64,000 nt of DNA from CAVTLG01 sp963802635 (GCA_963802635.1 CAWDJJ010000003.1:744001-808000), one strand, 5' to 3'. Positions 25,825 to 34,725 are shown, numbered from the stretch's first letter. Numbers and translations: made by a program. The notes: a model not told the origin generated them from the sequence alone.

Positions 25825-26718
25825 ATGCATATCCGTATTATTGGCGCACCTATGGATTTAGGCGCAGATCGGCGCGGTGTTGATATCGGAGCGAGTGCGA
25901 TGCGGTATGCCGGTCTAAGTGACCATCTACATCGTCTCGGCCACACCATCCACGACATAGGCAACATCCCGATCCCTCAACCGGAAAGCCAGCCAATAGG
26001 TAATCAGCGCTTAAAATATCTTGAGCCAATCGTGCAAACGGCAGAAGAGCTGGCTCGGCAAGTCACGGATGCGCTTGAAAACCAAGAATTTCCGCTCATC
26101 CTGGGAGGAGATCACAGCATCGCCCTTGGCTCAATCAGTGGCGTTGCGCGCGTGCATAAACCACTGGGAGTGCTATGGGTCGATGCTCATGCCGATTTCA
26201 ATACCGAGGACACAACCCCATCGGGCAATATCCACGGTATGGTTTTAGCGGCTCTAGCCGGACTCGGCAATGCAAGCCTGCAAAATGTTGGCGGATGGTC
26301 TCCCAAAATTGAAGCCGAGAGAATCGCTATCGTCGCAGCACGAGATCTTGATCCTGGCGAGCAAGCTCTACTACGCACGCATAATATTCACGTCTTTACC
26401 ATGTCTGACATCGACCAGCACGGTATTTCCAGGATTATGCAACAGGCACTTGCCATTGCTGGGCACAACGACACACCAATCCATCTCAGCCTCGACATGG
26501 ATTCACTGGACCCTCGTGATGCACCAGGCGTAGGGACCCCGGTACGAGGTGGCCTCAGTTATCGCGAAGCCCACCTGGCGATGGAAATGATCGCGGCATC
26601 CAATCGCCTGGTTTCCATGGACGTTGTCGAAGTCAACTCCATCCTTGACCGTGAGAATGCAACGGCACAGCTTGCCGTCGAACTCACCCTTTCAGCACTT
26701 GGCAAAAAGATTCTATAA
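25825..26718 (+). CDS. rocF: Arginase (ureohydrolase family)
   Basis: The protein has 297 residues. The Mn2-binding signatures are all present: GGDHSIALGS near residue 95, WVDAHADFN near 117, and the SLDMDSLDPRDAPGVGTPVR block near 224-243. It hydrolyses arginine to ornithine and urea in the cytoplasm. The N-terminus MHIRIIGAPMDLGADRRGVD is typical of RocF rather than agmatinase. No other arginine-catabolic genes are adjacent; an aminotransferase follows 124 bp later. Confidence 0.93.
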   Translation: MHIRIIGAPMDLGADRRGVDIGASAMRYAGLSDHLHRLGHTIHDIGNIPIPQPESQPIGNQRLKYLEPIVQTAEELARQVTDALENQEFPLILGGDHSIALGSISGVARVHKPLGVLWVDAHADFNTEDTTPSGNIHGMVLAALAGLGNASLQNVGGWSPKIEAERIAIVAARDLDPGEQALLRTHNIHVFTMSDIDQHGISRIMQQALAIAGHNDTPIHLSLDMDSLDPRDAPGVGTPVRGGLSYREAHLAMEMIAASNRLVSMDVVEVNSILDRENATAQLAVELTLSALGKKIL

Positions 26719-26777
26719 TCTTCTAACCAGGACCGCCTATTTTCTGAATTTCACCCTCTTACGTTTTAAGTAGTCTA

Positions 26778-26842
26778 TATAATAACTAGGAAGAGAAGGA
26801 GGAGACGATAAGTAGCAGACACACTACTTATCCACACACACG
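26778..26842 (+). promoter_or_regulatory. ilvE leader: -10 box, remote ribosome-binding site and hairpin
   Basis: TATAAT at 26778-26783 is followed by a strong AGGAGGAG (26798-26804), but the ATG is 38 nt further on. A perfect 9-bp hairpin (GATAAGTAG 26807-26815, CTACTTATC 26824-26832) sits between. Folding would bring the Shine-Dalgarno to about 12 nt from the ATG. Confidence 0.5.
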
Positions 26843-27784
26843 ATGGACGCAAAAACTCTCTATATGCATGGCGATTTTATCCCCGCTGAACGTGGCGTTA
26901 TCTCTGTACGCACGCATGCATTTGCCTATGGAACAGGATGCTTCGAGGGTATTCGTGGCTACTGGAATGAGGAAACTCAGCAGGTCTATCTGTTCCGCCT
27001 ACGTGAACATTACGAGCGCCTACTCCGTTCATGCAAGATTCTCCGCATGGAAATTCCCTACACGGTAGACGAACTGGTTGATATCAGCTTAGAACTGGTC
27101 AGGCGCAATGACCAGCATCAGGATGTCTACCTACGCCCGGTCGTCTATAAAAGTGATGAACTCATCGGTGTGCGCCTCCACAACCTCACGGACCAGTTTC
27201 TCCTGACATCCGAGCCAATGGGTGATTACGTCAATATCGGTGGCCTGCGTTGTGGCGTCTCATCCTGGCGGCGCATCGACGATAACGCGATGCCTGCACG
27301 CGCGAAGATTTGCGGTAGCTATGTCAACGCCGCCTTTGCCAAAACTGAAGCCTTGCAGAACGGTTTCGATGAGGCAATCATGCTCACTCATGAAGGCAAT
27401 GTCTCAGAAGGTAGCGCAGAAAACATCTTTCTGCTCATTAATGGAGAACTTATCACGCCAGCTCCAACCGAGAATATTCTGCTCGGCGTCACGCGTGATA
27501 CGTTGATCAAACTTGCACAGCGCGAACTGGGCATCGTCACGCACGAGCGCCAGGTTGATCGCACCGAACTCTATACAGCGGATGAAGTTTTTCTCTGTGG
27601 TACTGGAGCGCAGATTGCCCCGGTCATCGAGATAGATCACGCGCCCGTCGGCACTGGCAAAGTTGGACCTGTTGGACAGAAGTTGCAGGACCTCTACTTT
27701 GACGTAGTACGTGGCTGTCATGCTGAGTACCGTGAACTGTGGTGCACCCCCGTTTACAGCCAAGTCACGCAGTCACAGCATTAG
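26843..27784 (+). CDS. ilvE: Branched-chain amino acid aminotransferase
   Basis: The protein has 313 residues, a PLP fold-type IV (class IV) aminotransferase. The N-terminus FAYGTGCFEGIRGYWNEET, the PLP-lysine region (KICGSYVNAAFAKTEALQNG, with the active Lys near residue 168) and EGNVSEGSAENIFLLINGEL are typical of IlvE. It interconverts Val, Leu or Ile and their 2-oxo acids using glutamate. D-amino-acid transaminase is a relative, but the length and FEGIRGY motif favour IlvE. Translation probably depends on the unusual leader hairpin. Confidence 0.92.
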   Translation: MDAKTLYMHGDFIPAERGVISVRTHAFAYGTGCFEGIRGYWNEETQQVYLFRLREHYERLLRSCKILRMEIPYTVDELVDISLELVRRNDQHQDVYLRPVVYKSDELIGVRLHNLTDQFLLTSEPMGDYVNIGGLRCGVSSWRRIDDNAMPARAKICGSYVNAAFAKTEALQNGFDEAIMLTHEGNVSEGSAENIFLLINGELITPAPTENILLGVTRDTLIKLAQRELGIVTHERQVDRTELYTADEVFLCGTGAQIAPVIEIDHAPVGTGKVGPVGQKLQDLYFDVVRGCHAEYRELWCTPVYSQVTQSQH

Positions 27785-27813
27785 TGCCAGGCTAGTACAA
27801 AAAACATACTAAA

Positions 27814-27848
27814 AACGAGAGGGATAAGCACATATATCCTCTCTCGTT
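27814..27848 (+). terminator. Hairpin terminator of ilvE
   Basis: AACGAGAGGGAT (27814-27825) pairs with ATCCTCTCTCGTT (27836-27848), with one bulge. It lies 30 bp after the stop. There is no long U run, but the stem is strong. Confidence 0.6.
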
Positions 27849-27941
27849 GTCCTACCTCCTATCGCGCCGAAACGACCGTTCCCGCGATTTCCCCCACAAA
27901 AAAGGTTCTGATTGGAGAGGTCCGACCAGGGCGAGAGAATG

Positions 27942-28934
27942 TTATAGCTTCTTCTTACTCCGCTTTCGTGTTGGCACTACTGGTGTTGGTGACTCTGGGT
28001 CCGACGTCTCGTAATCCTCAGAATTGTAGCCCTTCGCTTTCGCATTCCACACATCATCTGATCGTTGTTGTGCATGAGCGCTTAATTTGCTTGGATCTTT
28101 TTCTCTTTCTTCCTTAAATTTATTCAATGCCTTTCTTGGTGTATCTGCTTCTTTTATTGGTAATGTGAATCCTTTTGTCCTTGCATAACGTCTTATGTTT
28201 GTTCTTGTTTCATTATCTTCTGATCTTCTTTCCCTTTTTCTTATATAAAGACGTGCATTTTTACCTTTTGCTATTCTCTCGTATATCCGATTATAGATAG
28301 CATGACATCTTAATATTTCTTCTTTAACTTTTTTACCTGTATTTTCCCATTCTTTACTATTTTTTAAAGCATAATACTTATTATCCTTCTCATATATATA
28401 ACTACCAGTATCTCCCTTTTTAAATTTTTTACTATTTTCCTTAATTTCTACATTGATAGCGTCTATAACTTCTTGACGTGTTATCTTTGGCTGAGGTGGT
28501 TGGTTATCTGAGCCTTCCGGTTGCGGCTGGCAGTCGTTCATCCGAGACCCTTCATCCAAAGATGAAAGGCCCTCGTGCGATAGCGACAAGTCTGAGTAGA
28601 GGTAACAGCCTGGCCGGACGTAGTCCATCGCAGAGGAGTTCTCTGGTTGCAGATAGGGGCTAGGAGAGAGGCCCTCGTGCGGTAGCAACAAGCCTGAGTA
28701 GCGGTAATCGTTTGGCTGGACGTCAGGCGGGTATTGGCCCATCCTTGCAGCAGCAGAGTCTTCCTCTACATGAGGCACATAATCAGGCCGATGTTGCTGG
28801 TGCCTCCGCTGTTCGTATTCCGGCCAGCGCAGCGGATCATCGTTCGACGATGGATTGTGCTCCATCCCCTTGGGGATGTGCTGCTCAAGAGTGTTGTACT
28901 CTTCGGCTCGGCCTGTGTAGTATCTGCGGTTCAT
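27942..28934 (-). CDS. Unknown protein, tandem paralogue B
   Basis: The protein has 330 residues, no recognised family. The N-terminal block (YYTGRAEEYNTLEQHI, then DDPLRW) and C-terminal block (FKEEREKDPSKLSAHAQQRS, then WNAKAKGYNSEDYE) are shared with the gene just upstream. The middle differs, with Tyr/Ser/Pro-rich repeats (about 75-140: YSGLLLPHEGLSPSPYLQPE), and a Lys-rich helical part (150-270) is encoded by very AT-rich DNA. Basic C-terminal tail RKRSKKKL. No signal peptide or membrane helix. The ATG at 28934 follows AAAGGACG. It may bind nucleic acid, judged only by charge. Confidence 0.7.
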   Translation of the reverse strand: MNRRYYTGRAEEYNTLEQHIPKGMEHNPSSNDDPLRWPEYEQRRHQQHRPDYVPHVEEDSAAARMGQYPPDVQPNDYRYSGLLLPHEGLSPSPYLQPENSSAMDYVRPGCYLYSDLSLSHEGLSSLDEGSRMNDCQPQPEGSDNQPPQPKITRQEVIDAINVEIKENSKKFKKGDTGSYIYEKDNKYYALKNSKEWENTGKKVKEEILRCHAIYNRIYERIAKGKNARLYIRKRERRSEDNETRTNIRRYARTKGFTLPIKEADTPRKALNKFKEEREKDPSKLSAHAQQRSDDVWNAKAKGYNSEDYETSDPESPTPVVPTRKRSKKKL

Positions 28935-29064
28935 AAGGGACGTCCTTTCTCATGAGAAAGTGCCGAGGAAGGAAAGTGTTGACCAGCACGGAGAAGTCAG
29001 TCACAGGAATATTCCTCGACAGAAATGGTGTTGTCTGCATTCTCTCTCGTTCTATGAGAGAATG

Positions 29065-30012
29065 CTATAGCCTCTTCTTCCACCGTTTTTGTCCTGGCGC
29101 TACTGGTACTGGTGGCTCTGGGTCCGACGTCACGTAATCATCAGAATTGTAGCCCTTCGCTTTCGCATTCCACGCATCATCTGATCGTTGTTGCGCATGA
29201 GCACTTAATTTGCTTGGGTCTTTTTCTCTTTCTTCCTTAAATTTCTTCAATGCCTTTCTTTCTGTATTTGATTCAAGCACTGGTAATACCATTCCTTTTG
29301 TCCTTGCATAACGTCTTATGTTGGTTAATATGTGATTTCGCTTTTTTCGTATTTCTCTTCGCTTCTCTTTGTCTTTTTGATTTTTAATCGAATTTGCTCC
29401 TCTTTCTTGTGCTATAGCATAGTATATCCTATTATATATATTATGACATCTTAATATTTCTTTTTTTGTATCTTCATCTGTATTTTCCCATTCTTTATTA
29501 TACTTTAACTTGTGATACTTTTTATGTTTTTTACATATATAATCACCAGTATCTCCATTTTTAAATTTTCCACTATTTTTATTAATTTCTACGTCAATAG
29601 CTTTTCTAACTTCGTGAGAGGAGTCAGACTGAATCCCGGAGGCATCAGCAGGGCGAAGTCTAGGATCGATGTTTGAATAATCTGTCTCCATCGCAGAGGA
29701 ACTCTCTCCTTGCAGACAGGTGCTAGACAGCAGAGCGAGGCCCTCGTGCGATAGCGACGACAAGTTTGAGTAGGAGTCATTGCCTGGCTGGACGTCAGGT
29801 GGGTATTGACCCATACTTGCAGCAGCAGAGCCTTTGTTTGCATAAGGCACATAATCAGGCTCTAGCTGCTGTTGCTGGTCCCTCTTTTGCCGGTTTTCCC
29901 GCCAGCGTAGCGGATCATCGTTCGGCGGTAGACCGTGCCCCATCTCCTTGGAGAAGTGCTGCTCAAGAGTGTTGTGCTCCTCGACTCTGCCTGTGTAGAA
30001 TCTGCCGTCCAT
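29065..30012 (-). CDS. Unknown protein, tandem paralogue A
   Basis: About 315 residues. Alignment with paralogue B and the conserved upstream AAAGGATGTCCCTT place the start at the ATG at 30012 rather than 30021. Domain layout is the same: a FYTGRVEEHNTLEQHF N-terminus, a variable Ser/Asp-rich middle, a Lys/Arg-rich helical core coded by AT-rich DNA (RREIRKKRNHILTNIRRYAR), and a conserved KDPSKLSAHAQQRSDDAWNA C-terminus. Its 5' leader is repeated upstream of paralogue B with roughly 90% identity by eye, so gene plus leader were duplicated. No function can be assigned. Confidence 0.7.
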   Translation of the reverse strand: MDGRFYTGRVEEHNTLEQHFSKEMGHGLPPNDDPLRWRENRQKRDQQQQLEPDYVPYANKGSAAASMGQYPPDVQPGNDSYSNLSSLSHEGLALLSSTCLQGESSSAMETDYSNIDPRLRPADASGIQSDSSHEVRKAIDVEINKNSGKFKNGDTGDYICKKHKKYHKLKYNKEWENTDEDTKKEILRCHNIYNRIYYAIAQERGANSIKNQKDKEKRREIRKKRNHILTNIRRYARTKGMVLPVLESNTERKALKKFKEEREKDPSKLSAHAQQRSDDAWNAKAKGYNSDDYVTSDPEPPVPVAPGQKRWKKRL

Positions 30013-30314
30013 AAGGGACATCCTTTCCCATGAGGAAGAGCCGAGGAAGGAAAGTGTTGACCAGCATGGAGAAGCCAGTCACAGGAATATTCCTCGACAG
30101 AAATAGTGTTGTCTGCATTCTCTCTCGTTCTATGATAACATCGATGTTCAAGGGAGACAAGGGAGAAAGAGGGAAAGATATACATACCATCTGTAACTTT
30201 TTTCCTGGAAAGAAACACGCTCAACGTGCCAAATGAAACCCAAGCAAGCGAGTCACGTAAATGAGTACATGATGGCTCAAGGTAGAGGAATATACAAAAA
30301 TTCCCTATATAAAT

Positions 30315-30357
30315 AAAATGCCGCTATCAGAAAAATATGCTCTGACAGCGACATTTT
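30315..30357 (-). terminator. Terminator of the rplM-rpsI operon
   Basis: AAAATG (30315-30320) pairs with CATTTT (30352-30357), with inner CGCT/AGCG and TCAGA/TCTGA stems. It lies 30 bp after the rpsI stop, and A/T tails exist on both strands. It marks the end of the large ribosomal cluster. Confidence 0.75.
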
Positions 30358-30386
30358 GTTCAACAAGATATAATACAGTTGTTAGA

Positions 30387-30797
30387 TTAGCGCTTCGTGT
30401 ACTGTGGTGCCTTACGGGCGCGTTTCAGACCGGGTTTCTTGCGCTCCTTCATGCGTGGATCACGTGTCAGGTAGCCAGCCTTACGCAGGGCCGCCTTGAA
30501 ATCAGGATTCATGCGTACCAGGGCACGCGCCAGGCCATGTCGAATAGCGCCTGCCTGCCCACTCGTACCACCGCCGACTACACGAACGGTCAACGAATAC
30601 GTATTGCTCAGATCGAGCAAGCGCAAGGGAGCTGCCACAGCAACCGTCAATGTGTCACGCTGCCCAAAATAGCTCTGAGCGCTTTTGCCATTTACCGTAA
30701 TCGTACCATCACCATTGGGGAAGAGGCGCACGCGAGCAACAGCCGTCTTGCGCCGTCCCATGCCGTAGTAATAATCACCTCTGGTCGTATCAGCCAA
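30387..30797 (-). CDS. rpsI: 30S ribosomal protein S9
   Basis: The protein has 136 residues. YYYGMGRRKTAVARVRLFPN and the C-terminal ERKKPGLKRARKAPQYTKR, which ends in KR reaching the P site, are diagnostic. The start is a TTG preceded by GAGGAGAACCTACC. It follows rplM by 18 bp, the universal order. Confidence 0.97.
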   Translation of the reverse strand: MADTTRGDYYYGMGRRKTAVARVRLFPNGDGTITVNGKSAQSYFGQRDTLTVAVAAPLRLLDLSNTYSLTVRVVGGGTSGQAGAIRHGLARALVRMNPDFKAALRKAGYLTRDPRMKERKKPGLKRARKAPQYTKR

Positions 30798-30815
30798 GGT
30801 AGGTTCTCCTCTTCT

Positions 30816-31286
30816 TTACTTTGCCGCTCTCGCCTGCTTCAACAACGCCTCGGGACCTGTCCAGACGACTGGGCGCTGAGCCTTGTGAGGGTGCTCTGGT
30901 CCGCTATACACCTTCAAGTGCCCCATTATATCTGCGCCCAGGCGATTATGCATGACCATACCGCGTACCGCATGCTCCAGAGCACGCTCTGGATACTTGC
31001 CTTCGAGGGTCTGGCGCAATGTCGTCTTTTTCAAGCCACCCGGATATTGCGAGTGACGATAGTACACTTTCTGCTCCAGGCGATTGCCAGTGACCGCGAT
31101 CTTCCCGGCATTGATCACAATCACAAAATCGCCGCTCTGCAGATGCGGCGTAAATGTAGGTTTATGCTTGCCACGCAAGATCTGCGCAATCTGAGACGCC
31201 AGGCGACCTAATACCTGTCCCTCGGCGTCGATGACATACCATTGCGGTTGCAGATCAGCGGCCTTGGCGCTATATGTCTTCATCAT
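30816..31286 (-). CDS. rplM: 50S ribosomal protein L13
   Basis: The protein has 156 residues. WYVIDAEGQVLGRLASQIAQ and GDFVIVINAGKIAVTGNRLE match L13. Two ATGs in a row serve as start (31286 and 31283), with GGAG upstream inside truA. The gene overlaps the truA stop by 17 nt, implying translational coupling. A long inverted repeat lies just upstream in the truA 3' end. Confidence 0.96.
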   Translation of the reverse strand: MMKTYSAKAADLQPQWYVIDAEGQVLGRLASQIAQILRGKHKPTFTPHLQSGDFVIVINAGKIAVTGNRLEQKVYYRHSQYPGGLKKTTLRQTLEGKYPERALEHAVRGMVMHNRLGADIMGHLKVYSGPEHPHKAQRPVVWTGPEALLKQARAAK

Positions 31287-32133
31287 CGTTCATTACTCCA
31301 AATTGCCTAGAAAGTGTTTGAGAAGCGCCTCCATGCTCTTGCTTCAAACCACTTTCAAACACTTTCTCAGGATATTCAACCCGTACCAGACACAGCCCAT
31401 GCGGGGGGGCCGCTGAACCAGGATGCGTCTTCTCCGCACGTTGCACAATAATAGCAAAATCTTCCAGACCCAGACGCCTCTGCCCTACCAGCAGTAGCGT
31501 CCCAACCATTCTACGAACCTGTCCTGTAAGAAAGGCATCCGCTGTAAAATCACAATAGATAAGTGTTCCCGACTCCGAACGAACACAACGTGCTTCGAGC
31601 ATTGTACGAACACAGTGATGTGGTCCTGGCTTCAACGGATTGCTATCATCGGGGCTATGCCCAAAGGCCCCAAAATCCTTGCGTCCCAACAATAACTGAC
31701 AGGCATCGCTCATCACATTCACATCCAACGGACGTGCACAGTAATAACTATAGCGCGCGCGCAGTGCCGTCGGAGCTGGGTCGTTCCAGATCGTATAGCG
31801 ATAGGAGCGACTCAATGCACTAAAGCGAGCATGGAAACGCTCAGAGACAACTCTCGCCCAGCGCACCACAACGGTTTTAGGTAAGACAGCATTCAAAGCG
31901 CGTTGCCAGATCTCAGGACTCAAACCAGAGCGGGTAAGAAAATGTATCACCTGACCACTGGCATGTACTCCCGCATCTGTACGACCTGCGCCGTTGACTA
32001 CCGTAGCTTCACCAGAGATACGCATAATCGCCGTCTCTAAAGCACCCTGCACCGTTGGCCCATGAGCCTCTGTTTGACGTTGAAAGCCATGATAATCGGT
32101 ACCATCATACTCAATACCGCATGCAATGTTCAT
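31270..32133 (-). CDS. truA: tRNA pseudouridine(38-40) synthase TruA
   Basis: The protein has 287 residues. The catalytic Asp lies in GAGRTDAGVHASGQVIHF near residue 53, and RSYRYTIWN and FLTGQVRRMVGTLLLVG are further TruA motifs. It isomerises uridines 38-40 of the anticodon arm. It sits between rplQ and rplM, a common arrangement, and overlaps rplM. The tail beyond about 265 is an extra, poorly conserved segment that contains the rplM leader structure. Confidence 0.95.
   Translation of the reverse strand: MNIACGIEYDGTDYHGFQRQTEAHGPTVQGALETAIMRISGEATVVNGAGRTDAGVHASGQVIHFLTRSGLSPEIWQRALNAVLPKTVVVRWARVVSERFHARFSALSRSYRYTIWNDPAPTALRARYSYYCARPLDVNVMSDACQLLLGRKDFGAFGHSPDDSNPLKPGPHHCVRTMLEARCVRSESGTLIYCDFTADAFLTGQVRRMVGTLLLVGQRRLGLEDFAIIVQRAEKTHPGSAAPPHGLCLVRVEYPEKVFESGLKQEHGGASQTLSRQFGVMNDDEDI
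31309..31367 (-). promoter_or_regulatory. 12-bp inverted repeat in the truA 3' end, upstream of rplM
   Basis: AGAAAGTGTTTG (31309-31320) is exactly complementary to CAAACACTTTCT (31356-31367). In the transcript the hairpin ends about 23 nt before the rplM start. It could be a feedback site for L13 or a stability element; function is inferred. Confidence 0.4.
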
Positions 32134-32202
32134 ACTCTACTGCTCATGTATCAGCGAACCAGGTGCTAACCAGTGTGGTTCGTAAGCCACCAGGGGCATA
32201 CG

Positions 32203-32829
32203 TTACACGAGTGCGATCTGCGCGATTTCAGCAGCGTCACCTTTGCGGCGACCCAGCTTCGTAATACGCGTATAGCCACCTGGACGATTGACGTAGCGAG
32301 GAGCCAGCTCCTCAAACATCTTCTTCACAACCAGTTCATCAGGCAACGCACTTAAGATCTGGCGGCGGGCCTGCAACTCGATCACCATAGCCTCATAGGC
32401 TGTATTTAAAGCACCTTCAGCATCTTCTTCATTCGAAAAGATACGCAAGAGCTCTTCACGGCGACTCTTTAACTTATCTTCCAGGAACTTGCGGCCCTTA
32501 TCGGTCAAGGGAGCCTTCAATTGCTTTGCGCGCTCCTCATTCGAGTCGACACTAGCATCCAGTGAGAAGCGTCCCTGACGAGCGAACTCCAGGATACGTG
32601 CAGCCTTGTCCTCATCATGCACAACAGAAGCCAGGTGCAAGCGAGCGGACTCACGTCCCTTGACAGCTACATCAATCAATTTTTCAACTTCAGCGCGAAT
32701 AGCACGCGCGCGTGCCTCAGTTGTTTGAATACGGTCATAGCGGATGAGTCCGGCCATCAAATTGCGACGTGCAGAACGACGACGCGGCTCAGGCATATTC
32801 ATCCGATTACCGGCAATGCGGTGCCTCAA
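32203..32829 (-). CDS. rplQ: 50S ribosomal protein L17
   Basis: The protein has 208 residues. The family N-terminus (RHRIAGNRMNMPEPRRRSAR, then RNLMAGLIRYDRIQTTEARA) starts at a TTG at 32829, preceded by GGAGGA at a 5-nt spacing and placed one base after the rpoA stop. A longer open frame upstream exists but overlaps rpoA and lacks homology. The protein is longer than the usual 115-175 residues, with an extended middle and C-terminal region (RYVNRPGGYTRITKLGRRKG is near the end). Confidence 0.93.
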   Translation of the reverse strand: MRHRIAGNRMNMPEPRRRSARRNLMAGLIRYDRIQTTEARARAIRAEVEKLIDVAVKGRESARLHLASVVHDEDKAARILEFARQGRFSLDASVDSNEERAKQLKAPLTDKGRKFLEDKLKSRREELLRIFSNEEDAEGALNTAYEAMVIELQARRQILSALPDELVVKKMFEELAPRYVNRPGGYTRITKLGRRKGDAAEIAQIALV

Positions 32830-32830
32830 C

Positions 32831-33811
32831 TCATTCCTCCAATTCGTGGTCGCCGTCCAAATCGGCTCCAACGGTGCTGGTACGCGGATTGGGCAAGAAA
32901 TTGCGCACCAATAAACGCTCACGCAACTCCTGCAAGCTCTTCTCGCCGAAGTTCCTGACACCCAGCAGATCTTCCTCGTTCATCGAGAGAACCTGACCAA
33001 CCTTCGTGATATTGCTACGCTTCAAGCAATTGTAAGCGCGCACCGAGAGATCAAGCTCCTCAATAGGCGTATCATAGATCTTCTGTGGGATAGGCAAGCT
33101 GCTTAGCGGTGCCTTCTCAATTTCAGGCACCTGAGCGCGATAATTGGCGAGTAGCGTAAAGTGCCGCACCAGGATATCCGCACTCTGGCGCAGCGCCTCA
33201 TCGGGCGTAACCGTGCCATCCGTCGTGATCTCAAGCACAATTTTATCAAAATTTGTCATTTGCCCCACACGCGTATGCTCAACCGTGTAGTTGACCTTCT
33301 GCACAGGCGTATAGATAGCATCGACCGGGATAACCCCAATGGGCTGATCTTCCTTAGAGTCGGCAGGAACATAGCCTCTACCGGTCTCCACGACCAGCTC
33401 CATATCCAGACGGGCATTATTATTATCAAGAGTGGCAATATAGAGTTCGGGATTGACAATCTCTATCGTACTAGGAGCAATGATATCCGCTGCCGTCACC
33501 TCACGCTCGCTGTTCACTTCCAGACGCATCGATACAGGATGGTCTGAGAAGCTACGTAAGCGCAATTTTTTCACGTTCAGCACAATATCAGTTACATCTT
33601 CCTTCACATTAGGGACGTCCTGGAACTCGTGTTGCACACCCTCAATCCGAATAGAGGTAACAGCCGCGCCAGGCAACGATGACAACAAAACACGCCGCAA
33701 CGAGTTGCCCAGGGTCATCCCATAGCCCGCCTCTAACGGTTCTATATCATAGCTCGCATAATTCCCTTGGGTCTTGGTATTTTTAATGCGAGGCAGTGCA
33801 ATATCTAGCAA
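32831..33811 (-). CDS. rpoA: DNA-directed RNA polymerase subunit alpha
   Basis: About 326 residues from a TTG at 33811 (reads LLDIALPRIK, as in relatives starting MLDI or MLEI), preceded by AAAGGCGGG. An ATG at 33841 would add ten residues with a weak ribosome-binding site. The N-terminal domain has the assembly motif GMTLGNSLRRVLLSSLPGAA; the C-terminal domain has LDLSVRAYNCLKRSNITKVG and LGVRNFGEKSLQELRERL for UP-element binding. It ends one base before rplQ, in the alpha operon. Confidence 0.96.
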   Translation of the reverse strand: MLDIALPRIKNTKTQGNYASYDIEPLEAGYGMTLGNSLRRVLLSSLPGAAVTSIRIEGVQHEFQDVPNVKEDVTDIVLNVKKLRLRSFSDHPVSMRLEVNSEREVTAADIIAPSTIEIVNPELYIATLDNNNARLDMELVVETGRGYVPADSKEDQPIGVIPVDAIYTPVQKVNYTVEHTRVGQMTNFDKIVLEITTDGTVTPDEALRQSADILVRHFTLLANYRAQVPEIEKAPLSSLPIPQKIYDTPIEELDLSVRAYNCLKRSNITKVGQVLSMNEEDLLGVRNFGEKSLQELRERLLVRNFLPNPRTSTVGADLDGDHELEE

Positions 33812-33990
33812 GGTTCTAACCCGCCTTTCTTTTTCTACCATGCTCTGCTTCAGGCACTGAATTGCTCACATGACCACAACAGCCAGGGAGACAAAGACCA
33901 GAAACGCTGGCAGTCCAAGAGTTCTTCGCCCCAGAGCAACCCGCAGAGGGATTACCCAGGCACGGACCTAACCCTTCTCATACACACACC

Positions 33991-34054
33991 TTAGATAGTG
34001 TTTCATTTCAGCTCACCATTGAAAAATGTGTGCGCATTCCAAACACTATCTTAA
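33991..34054 (-). repeat. Inverted repeat between rpsD and rpoA
   Basis: TTAGATAGTGTTT (33991-34003) and AAACACTATCTTAA (34041-34054) form an 11-bp stem. An inner CATTTCA/TGAAAAATG pairing extends it. It may be an attenuator or processing site in the 257-bp gap; I see no other feature there. Confidence 0.45.
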
Positions 34055-34098
34055 AAGATAATAGGCATGTGTCATGAAGTCTCCGCCGACTCAATTCA

Positions 34099-34725
34099 CT
34101 ATCGCTGATAATACTCAACTACCATTTGCTCATCGAAGGGCAGTTCGAGGTCCGTTCGAGAGGGGATGGTTATGACACGGCCCGTCATCTCGCTGGTATT
34201 CAGGCTCAGCCAGTTCGGCACACCCTTTTGAGCCAGCAACAACGCCCGTGTCTTAAAGTACTCAAGACCCTTGCTACGTTCACGAACCGAAATCACATCG
34301 TTAGGCTTGGCGATAAAAGAAGGAATATCCGTCTTGCGGCCATTCACCGCGAAGTGACCATGGTTAACCAGTTGGCGAGCCTGTGCACGTGAATCAGCCA
34401 GACCCAGGCGATACACCAGATTATCCAGGCGCATCTCCAGGATTTGCAAGAAATTTTCACTCGTCTTACCAGGACGCTGGGCGGCAACATAGAAATGTTT
34501 GCTGAATTGACGCTCCAGGATACCATAAGTACGACGGACTTTCTGTTTTTCGCGTAACTGTTTTGCGTATCCAGATTCTTTGGTACGGCGATTGGTGCCA
34601 TGTTGTCCAGGGCGAGTATTGCGACGCTCCAGAGTGCACTTTGTCATGCACTTGTCGCCCTTCAAGAAAAGTTTTACCCCCTCACGCCTGCACAGTTTGC
34701 AGACGGGGCCGGTATAACGCGCCAT
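34099..34725 (-). CDS. rpsD: 30S ribosomal protein S4
   Basis: The protein has 208 residues. The N-terminus ARYTGPVCKLCRREGVKLFL with a C-x2-C and another Cys pair position (KCMTKC) indicates a zinc-binding form. The S4 RNA-binding domain is LEMRLDNLVYRLGLADSRAQ, then ARQLVNHGHFAVNGRKTDIP. S4 nucleates 16S assembly. GAGGAGG precedes the ATG. Alpha operon order rpsM-rpsK-rpsD-rpoA is kept. Confidence 0.97.
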   Translation of the reverse strand: MARYTGPVCKLCRREGVKLFLKGDKCMTKCTLERRNTRPGQHGTNRRTKESGYAKQLREKQKVRRTYGILERQFSKHFYVAAQRPGKTSENFLQILEMRLDNLVYRLGLADSRAQARQLVNHGHFAVNGRKTDIPSFIAKPNDVISVRERSKGLEYFKTRALLLAQKGVPNWLSLNTSEMTGRVITIPSRTDLELPFDEQMVVEYYQR

